Of a stretch of DNA of 47,126 bases, positions 42,114 through 47,126 are shown piece after piece (the stretch's first letter is position 1; each line of letters begins with the position of its first letter). A program made the translations under genes and the position numbers. The notes beneath the pieces are model-generated. The model was not told where the DNA came from and ran no database searches. It was given only the letters and a program-made list of their open reading frames with translations. The stretch lies in assembly GCF_002532045.1 (NCBI RefSeq), contig NZ_NWTG01000041.1:1-47126 (forward strand). The letters are read 5' to 3'. The DNA is from Bradyrhizobium sp. C9. Lineage in GTDB: Bacteria > Pseudomonadota > Alphaproteobacteria > Rhizobiales > Xanthobacteraceae.

Positions 42114-43394
42114 ATGGGAGGTTTGTATCTCGGCATCGATGTCGGAACCGGCGGCGTCCGCGCCTGTGCGATCGATCCGCAGGCCGGCATTCGCGGCTTC
42201 GCCTCAGTCGCGCTACCCGCACCGCGCGTCGACGGCAACGCCATCGACCAGACACCGGAGCTGTGGTGGCAGGCGGCAGTCGCTGCGATCCGCAAGCTCG
42301 GCGAGACCGTCGGACTCGGCGACATCACGCGCATCGTCGTCGACGGCACGTCGGGCACGCTGCTGCTGGTCGACGCGGCCGGCCGCCCCTGCTCGCCCGG
42401 GCTGATGTACAACGATGCGCGCGCGACGCATGAGGCCGTGCGCGTCGCGGCGGTCGCACCGCTCGAGAGCGGCGCGCATGGCGCGAGCAGTGCGCTCGCC
42501 AAGCTGCTCTATCTTCTCAATCACGGCTATATCGGCGATGCGCGCCACGCCGTGCACCAGGCGGACTGGATCGCGGGGCGGCTCGCGAACCATCACGGCA
42601 TCAGCGACGAGAACAACGCGCTGAAGCTCGGCTACGACCCGGTCGCGCGCGCCTGGCCGGCCTGGCTTGATCAGCTCGGCGTGCGTGACGATCTGCTTCC
42701 CGAGGTGCTGGAGCCGGGAACGCCATTCGCCGAGCTGGATCCGCAGATCGCGCGGTCGCTCGGGTTGCCGCCCACCGCGCAGGTCGCGGCCGGCACCACC
42801 GATGGTGTTGCGGCCTTCATCGCGACGCGGGCCGATCAGCCGGGCGATGCGGTCACCTCGCTCGGTACCACGCTGGTGGTGAAGCAGCTCGCGACCCAGC
42901 CGATCTTCGCAGCCGATCAGGGCGTCTATTCGCACCGGCTCGGCGAACGCTGGCTCGCCGGCGGCGCCTCGAACTCCGGCGGCGCCGCGCTTCTGGTGCA
43001 TTTCACCGCCGACGAGATGGAGCGCCTGACACGGCAGGTGAAGCCGGATGCGCCGACCGGGCTCGACTATTATCCGCTTCCGAAACCCGGGGAACGCTTC
43101 CCGATCGCCGATCCGCAGCTTGCCGCGCGGATCACACCGCGCCCGGCGGAAGATTGCCGCTTCTTCCAGGGCCTGCTCGAAGGCATCGCCTCGGTCGAAG
43201 CCCTCGCCTACCGGCAGCTGGCGCGGCTCGGCGCACCACGCTTGCGGCGCGTCATCGGCATCGGCGGCGGCGCCAAGAACGATGCATGGACCAGGATCAG
43301 GCACCGCGTGCTCGGCGTCCCGGTCTCGGTCGCCGAACAGACCGAGGCGAGCTACGGCGCTGCGTTGCTCGCGCTGAACGGAGGTCCGCCATGA
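42114..43394 (+). CDS. FGGY-family sugar kinase (ribulokinase/xylulokinase-like)
   Basis: A 426-residue kinase, shorter than most FGGY enzymes (about 500). GGLYLGIDVGTGGVRACAID is the N-terminal phosphate loop; IVVDGTSGTLLLVDAAGRP, YNDARATHEA, HQADWIAGRL and AGTTDGVAAFIATRA follow; VIGIGGGAKNDAWTRIRHRV is the C-terminal ATP site. It resembles the small D-ribulokinase-like group found in bacteria and plants. It is not closely similar to the EryA-like kinase of the opposite operon. Its stop overlaps the HAD gene by four bases. It would phosphorylate a ketose or polyol that the class II aldolase then cleaves. Confidence 0.87.
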   Translation: MGGLYLGIDVGTGGVRACAIDPQAGIRGFASVALPAPRVDGNAIDQTPELWWQAAVAAIRKLGETVGLGDITRIVVDGTSGTLLLVDAAGRPCSPGLMYNDARATHEAVRVAAVAPLESGAHGASSALAKLLYLLNHGYIGDARHAVHQADWIAGRLANHHGISDENNALKLGYDPVARAWPAWLDQLGVRDDLLPEVLEPGTPFAELDPQIARSLGLPPTAQVAAGTTDGVAAFIATRADQPGDAVTSLGTTLVVKQLATQPIFAADQGVYSHRLGERWLAGGASNSGGAALLVHFTADEMERLTRQVKPDAPTGLDYYPLPKPGERFPIADPQLAARITPRPAEDCRFFQGLLEGIASVEALAYRQLARLGAPRLRRVIGIGGGAKNDAWTRIRHRVLGVPVSVAEQTEASYGAALLALNGGPP

Positions 43395-44260
43395 GGGCCG
43401 ATGCGACCGCAATCGCCGGCCTTCACGCCATCGTCGACCGCTTCGATCACGTGCTGCTCGACCAATGGGGCACGCTGCACGAGGGGCTGGCGGTGTTCCC
43501 TGCAGCGCTGGACTGCGTGGCCAGGCTGCGCGAAGCGGGCAAACGGATCCTGATCCTCTCCAATTCCGGCAAGCGCGCCAGTAGCAACCAGCGGCGGCTC
43601 GCGGCGCTCGGCCTGCCGCCGGAGGCCTATGACGGCGTGTTATCGTCGGGCGAAGTCACCTGGCGCGGGCTGCATGCGCGCGAGCAGGCCCCGTTCGCAG
43701 ATCTCGGAGGCGCCTGCTTCCTGATCTCGCGCGACGACGACCGCTCGATCGTCGATGGCGCCGACCTCACGATGGCTTCGACGGTGTACGAGGCTGATTT
43801 CATCCTGCTCGGCGGGCTCGACGATGATACGGCGGAGCCCGAGCGCTGGCGCGCGCTGCTGACGGCCGCCGCCGCGCGGCAACTGCCGATGCTGTGCGCC
43901 AATCCGGACCTTGTGATGTTCGGCGCTGCGGGCCTGATCCCCGCGCCCGGCGCGCTCGCCGCATTCTACCAGTCACTCGGCGGCACGGTGCTGTTCGTCG
44001 GCAAGCCGTATCCACCGATGTTCGCGGCGGCGCGCGAGCAATTGGGACATCCGCCGCCGGAACGGATTCTCGTCATCGGCGATTCCCTCGAACACGATAT
44101 CGCCGGCGGACGTGCCGCCGGGATGCTGACCTTGCTGATCGGATCCGGTGCGCACCGCGCAACGCTGTCGCAGGCGAGCGATCTGCCGCAGGCGATCAAG
44201 ACCGCCGCCGGCGACGCGGCCCGGATGCCGCACTGGACGATGGATCATCTGACCTGGTGA
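43391..44260 (+). CDS. HAD superfamily class IIA hydrolase (TIGR01459-like)
   Basis: A 289-residue HAD phosphatase. Motif I is HVLLDQWGTLHEG, with tryptophan in place of the second aspartate, as I recall for the TIGR01459 subgroup. Motif II is ILILSNSGKRASS near residue 55, and the C-terminal VIGDSLEHDIAGGRAAGMLT carries motif IV. The C2 cap domain lies between (YEADFILLGGLDDDT). It may dephosphorylate a sugar phosphate of the pathway or remove a dead-end product. It is coupled to the kinase gene (ATGA) and followed by the aldolase gene after ten bases. Confidence 0.87.
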   Translation: MRADATAIAGLHAIVDRFDHVLLDQWGTLHEGLAVFPAALDCVARLREAGKRILILSNSGKRASSNQRRLAALGLPPEAYDGVLSSGEVTWRGLHAREQAPFADLGGACFLISRDDDRSIVDGADLTMASTVYEADFILLGGLDDDTAEPERWRALLTAAAARQLPMLCANPDLVMFGAAGLIPAPGALAAFYQSLGGTVLFVGKPYPPMFAAAREQLGHPPPERILVIGDSLEHDIAGGRAAGMLTLLIGSGAHRATLSQASDLPQAIKTAAGDAARMPHWTMDHLTW

Positions 44261-44270
44261 GAACAGCCCG

Positions 44271-45299
44271 ATGCGACCGCCTCAAACGCTGAACGAACTG
44301 CGCCGCATGTCGGCACGCGTCGGCCGGAACATCCTGCTGGTGCAAGGCGCCGGCGGCAATTCGTCGGTCAAGGATGGCGACGTGCTGTGGGTGAAGGCGT
44401 CAGGCACCTGGCTGGCCGACGCCGAGGACAAGGACATTTTCGTGCCGGTCGCCCTGTCGGCCGCGCGCGCGGCATTGACGCAAGGCGACGAACGCGTGCC
44501 GCTTGCGCCGAATGCCGGAACGTCGCTGCGCGCCTCGATCGAGACCTCGCTGCATGCGCTGATGCCGCACCGGATCGTGCTGCATGTCCATTCCGTCAAC
44601 ACCATTGCATGGGCGGTGCGAACCGACGCCCGCACCGAATTTGCCCGGCGAATGGACGGACTGGCCTGGCGCTACCTCGCCTATCACCACCCGGGGCTAC
44701 CGCTCGCGCGCGCGGTCAGCGAGGCGATCGCAGGGGATGCGGTCGATGTCCTGATCCTCGGCAATCACGGCCTGGTGGTTGGTGCTGACACCTGCGACGC
44801 GGCGGAGGCTTTGGTTGCCGACGTCGAGCAACGCCTCGCGCTGGAGCAGCGTCACGCGCCGGCTGCCGATCACGATGCGCTCCGCAACATCAGCGCAGGC
44901 ACGAGCTATCGCCTGCCCCAAGATCCGCGTGCCCACGACACGGCCACCGACCGCTACAGCCGCGCGATCGCGACCAGCGGCTCGCTTTATCCGGATCACG
45001 TCGTCTTCCTTGGCCCGGGCCTGCCGGTGCTGGAGCATCGGGAGAAGCTGAGCGCCATGATCGCGCAGACCATAGCGAGCAGGCTGCCGCCGCCGGTTGC
45101 GCTTCTCATCCCTGATATCGGCAGCCTCATCCGCGAAGACGCGAGCGACGGCGCGGAAGCCATGCTGAGCTGTCTCGCGCTGGTCACCAGCCGCCTGCCC
45201 CTGATCGCACGCGTCAACTATCTGACGGCAGAGAATGAGCACGCGTTACTGAACTGGGATGCCGAGCGATATCGCCAACAGCTGACGGCCGACCGCTGA
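44271..45299 (+). CDS. Class II aldolase family protein (rhamnulose-1-phosphate aldolase RhaD-like domain)
   Basis: A 342-residue aldolase-fold enzyme. VGRNILLVQGAGGNSSVKDG with VLWVKASGTWLADAEDKDIF (about residues 17-60) forms the phosphate pocket. HRIVLHVHSVNTIAWAV gives zinc histidines near residue 104, and ILGNHGLVVGADTC a third. The long C-terminal part (HVVFLGPGLPVL) matches the aldolase half of the bifunctional rhamnulose-phosphate aldolase/lactaldehyde dehydrogenase proteins; the dehydrogenase half is not present. It probably splits a ketose 1-phosphate into dihydroxyacetone phosphate and an aldehyde. Last gene of its operon, convergent with ilvA. Confidence 0.86.
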   Translation: MRPPQTLNELRRMSARVGRNILLVQGAGGNSSVKDGDVLWVKASGTWLADAEDKDIFVPVALSAARAALTQGDERVPLAPNAGTSLRASIETSLHALMPHRIVLHVHSVNTIAWAVRTDARTEFARRMDGLAWRYLAYHHPGLPLARAVSEAIAGDAVDVLILGNHGLVVGADTCDAAEALVADVEQRLALEQRHAPAADHDALRNISAGTSYRLPQDPRAHDTATDRYSRAIATSGSLYPDHVVFLGPGLPVLEHREKLSAMIAQTIASRLPPPVALLIPDIGSLIREDASDGAEAMLSCLALVTSRLPLIARVNYLTAENEHALLNWDAERYRQQLTADR

Positions 45300-45317
45300 C
45301 GCGAGACGTGCGCCGCG

Positions 45318-46865
45318 TCATCCCTTCTCGGCCGAGAGGAACAGTCGATAGGCCGGATTCTCGCTCTCGTTCCAGTAGGGATAGCCCAGTGCATCCAGCG
45401 CCTGAACGAACCGCGCGCGCTCCTGCGGCTTGACCTCGATGCCTGCCAGGATGCGTCCGTAGTCGGCGCCGTGATTGCGGTAGTGGAACAGCGAAATATT
45501 CCAGTCGGGCGCCAGACTCTCGAGGAATTTCAGCAACGCGCCGGGGCGTTCCGGAAACTCGAAGCGGTAGATCACCTCGTCCTTGAGCAGCGGCGCGCGA
45601 CCACCCACCATGTAGCGCACATGGTCCTTGGCCATCTCGTTCTCGCTCAGATCCATGATCGGATAGCCCTCGCGCCGCAGCAGCTCCATGACCTCTCGCT
45701 TCTCGGCCTCGCCGCGGCTCAGCGCGATACCAACAAAGAGCTGCGCCGGCGCAGTCGTCTCGGCGAAGCGGTAGTTGAATTCCGTGATCGCCCGCGAGCC
45801 GAGGATGCGGATGAAGTGGCGATAGCTGCCCGGCTTCTCCGGCACGGTCACCGCAAGCAGCGCCTCGCGGTGTTCGCCGACCTCGGCGCGATCGGCGATG
45901 GTGCGCAGCCGGTCGAAATTCAGATTGGCCCCGCTGTTGACGGCAATCAGGCTGCCATCGCTCAGCGCGCCGCGCTCGGCGTAGGCCTTGAGGCCGGCGA
46001 GTGCCAATGCCCCGGAGGGCTCGGCCACCGATCGCACGTCATCGAAGATATCCTTGATGGCCGCGCACATGGCGTCGGTATCCACGGTGACGACCTCGTC
46101 AAGCAGGTCGCGGCAGAGCCGGAACGTCTCCGTGCCGACCTTGCGGACCGCGACACCATCGGCGAACAGTCCGACCTGATCCAGCGCGACGACGTCGCCC
46201 TTGGCGAGCGCGGCCGCCATCGACGCTGCGTCTGCCGGCTCCACGCCGACGACCTTGATCGAGGGGTTGAGGAACTTCACGAAGGCGGCGACGCCGGCCG
46301 CCAGCCCGCCGCCGCCGATCGGCACGAAGATCGCCTCGACCGGATCGGGATGCTGGCGCAGGATCTCCATCCCGACGGTCCCCTGGCCTGCAATCACGTC
46401 CGGATCGTCGAACGGATGCACGAAGGTCAGGCCGCGCGCGACCTCGATCTCCCTGGCCTTGGTCTGGGCGTCGTCGAACGTGTCGCCATGCAGCACGACG
46501 TCGCCGCCCAGACGCCGAACGGCTTCGACCTTGATGGCCGGCGTCGTCCGCGGCATCACGATCGTCGCGGGAATACCGAGCTTGCGCGCCGACAACGCTA
46601 CACCCTGCGCGTGATTGCCTGCCGACGCGCAGATCACGCCCTGTCTTCGCTGCGCATCCGGCAGCCTGACGATCTTGTTGTAGGCGCCGCGAAGCTTGAA
46701 GGAGAAGATCGGCTGGAAGTCTTCCCGCTTCAGCAGGACGGCGCGCGACAAGCGCTCCGAGAGCCGCGGCATCGGGTCGAGCGGCGTCTCGACCGCCACG
46801 TCGTAGACGCGGGCAGTCAGGATGCTTTGGGCGTAGTCACGGAGCGCGTCGGCGGCAGCGGTCAT
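45318..46865 (-). CDS. ilvA: Threonine ammonia-lyase, biosynthetic (L-threonine dehydratase)
   Basis: Converts threonine to 2-oxobutyrate in isoleucine synthesis. From the ATG at 46865 it has 515 residues, the normal length. The PLP lysine is K57 in QPIFSFKLRGAYN; VICASAGNHAQGVALSARKL is the substrate loop and VPIGGGGLAAGVAAFVK the phosphate loop. Two C-terminal ACT-like regulatory domains (ALLAVTVPEKPGSYRHFIRI and VIYRFEFPERPGALLKFLES) show it is the isoleucine-inhibited biosynthetic form. A start at 46898 with AGGT upstream would add 11 residues. It is a housekeeping gene and not part of the polyol locus. Confidence 0.93.
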   Translation of the reverse strand: MTAAADALRDYAQSILTARVYDVAVETPLDPMPRLSERLSRAVLLKREDFQPIFSFKLRGAYNKIVRLPDAQRRQGVICASAGNHAQGVALSARKLGIPATIVMPRTTPAIKVEAVRRLGGDVVLHGDTFDDAQTKAREIEVARGLTFVHPFDDPDVIAGQGTVGMEILRQHPDPVEAIFVPIGGGGLAAGVAAFVKFLNPSIKVVGVEPADAASMAAALAKGDVVALDQVGLFADGVAVRKVGTETFRLCRDLLDEVVTVDTDAMCAAIKDIFDDVRSVAEPSGALALAGLKAYAERGALSDGSLIAVNSGANLNFDRLRTIADRAEVGEHREALLAVTVPEKPGSYRHFIRILGSRAITEFNYRFAETTAPAQLFVGIALSRGEAEKREVMELLRREGYPIMDLSENEMAKDHVRYMVGGRAPLLKDEVIYRFEFPERPGALLKFLESLAPDWNISLFHYRNHGADYGRILAGIEVKPQERARFVQALDALGYPYWNESENPAYRLFLSAEKG

Positions 46866-46898
46866 CGGGTCGCTTCTGTCGATGGGGCGGCAATCCAT

Positions 46899-47126
46899 AT
46901 CGGTTGCACCTGCCCATCGTCGGCGCCGACCTGGCGAGCAGACGGCACGGAGCCGGCCGCCGCATCCAGGTCGAACCTTCGCATGACCGGAGGCTCGCGT
47001 GAAGCGAAGACCGCCGGATCGATCGCCTGGCCGAGCGCTTATGAGGTCATCCGGGCCGTCGCAGGGGGCGCTGCCAAAATATCGAAAACAACCCCATGCA
47101 AAGTAGCCGGCGGCGGCCGACGTCGA
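46899..47126. other. Window end without recognised gene
   Basis: No recognisable protein is coded here. A plus-strand frame from an ATG at 46983 stays open to the window end (MTGGSREAKTAGSIAWPSAY, then EVIRAVAGGAAKISKTTPCK), but it has no ribosome binding site and reads like translated intergenic DNA. From memory, the CGAAAACAACCCCATGCAAA stretch near 47084-47103 recurs in many Bradyrhizobium intergenic regions; I cannot check this here. It could also be the start of a truncated gene. Confidence 0.3.

Noticed and set aside
46983..47126. Start of a plus-strand gene running off the window
   Set aside because: The frame is open but has no ribosome binding site and no recognisable protein. The sequence resembles dispersed intergenic DNA, so I did not call a gene.

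Overview
The window is about 47 kb of GC-rich DNA with dense, mostly minus-strand operons whose genes are joined by 4-base ATGA overlaps. Gene content (Liv-type ABC transport, aerobic-CODH-type molybdenum hydroxylase genes, an EryA-like kinase, a CUT1 polyol-type ABC system, PntA) points to an alphaproteobacterium of the Rhizobiales, most likely Bradyrhizobium or a close relative. This placement rests on protein recognition only. I saw no rRNA, tRNA, CRISPR array, IS element or prophage gene.

Region A (1-25.4 kb) looks like one catabolic island. It holds a complete branched-chain-amino-acid-type ABC transporter (livFGMHK, 0.5-5.2 kb). Next is an operon pxpA-like / F420:NADP oxidoreductase / cofE / cofD / cofC / cofGH / fold-type II PLP enzyme (13.3-5.4 kb). 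Then come a divergent diaminopropionate ammonia-lyase (13.5-14.7 kb), a GntR/UTRA regulator (14.7-15.5 kb), and a three-gene molybdenum hydroxylase operon whose iron-sulfur subunit is fused to a CoxG domain (15.5-20.0 kb). An operon of two CoA-transferase subunits, a luciferase-like (LLM, probably F420-dependent) oxidoreductase and an M20 amidohydrolase follows (24.2-20.2 kb). A C-terminally short formamidase/acetamidase lies beyond it behind a sigma-54-like promoter. An 18-bp motif, CTATC-N8-GATAG, recurs at the promoters of the pxpA/cof, dpaL, molybdenum hydroxylase and CoA-transferase operons and at the GntR start. In three cases it lies in or across the -35/-10 spacer. This suggests that the GntR protein controls the whole set, including the making of coenzyme F420. 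My best reading is an inducible, F420-using pathway for an imported nitrogenous compound, perhaps a beta-substituted alanine or N-heterocycle. The substrate cannot be read from the sequence.

Region B (25.4-30.4 kb) is an operon of a fumarylacetoacetate-hydrolase-family enzyme, a PuuE-like polysaccharide-deacetylase-fold hydrolase and an MFS transporter, followed by a TRAP solute-binding protein that has no membrane subunits nearby. A divergent FCD-type GntR regulator shares with it an intergenic region carrying three copies of a 13-bp motif.

Region C (30.4-45.3 kb) is a polyol/sugar locus. A SorC-type regulator, a solute-binding protein, two permeases, two ATPases, an EryA-like kinase, a 2-hydroxyacid dehydrogenase, a class II aldolase and a GlpD/EryB-like dehydrogenase form one long minus-strand operon. 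A divergent plus-strand operon encodes a second FGGY kinase, a HAD-IIA phosphatase and a second class II aldolase. The solute-binding protein gene carries one in-frame amber codon and is a pseudogene as written.

The right end has threonine ammonia-lyase (ilvA) and about 260 bp without a recognisable gene. The left end has the start of pntA. Both ABC operons carry a strong hairpin between the solute-binding protein gene and the first permease gene.
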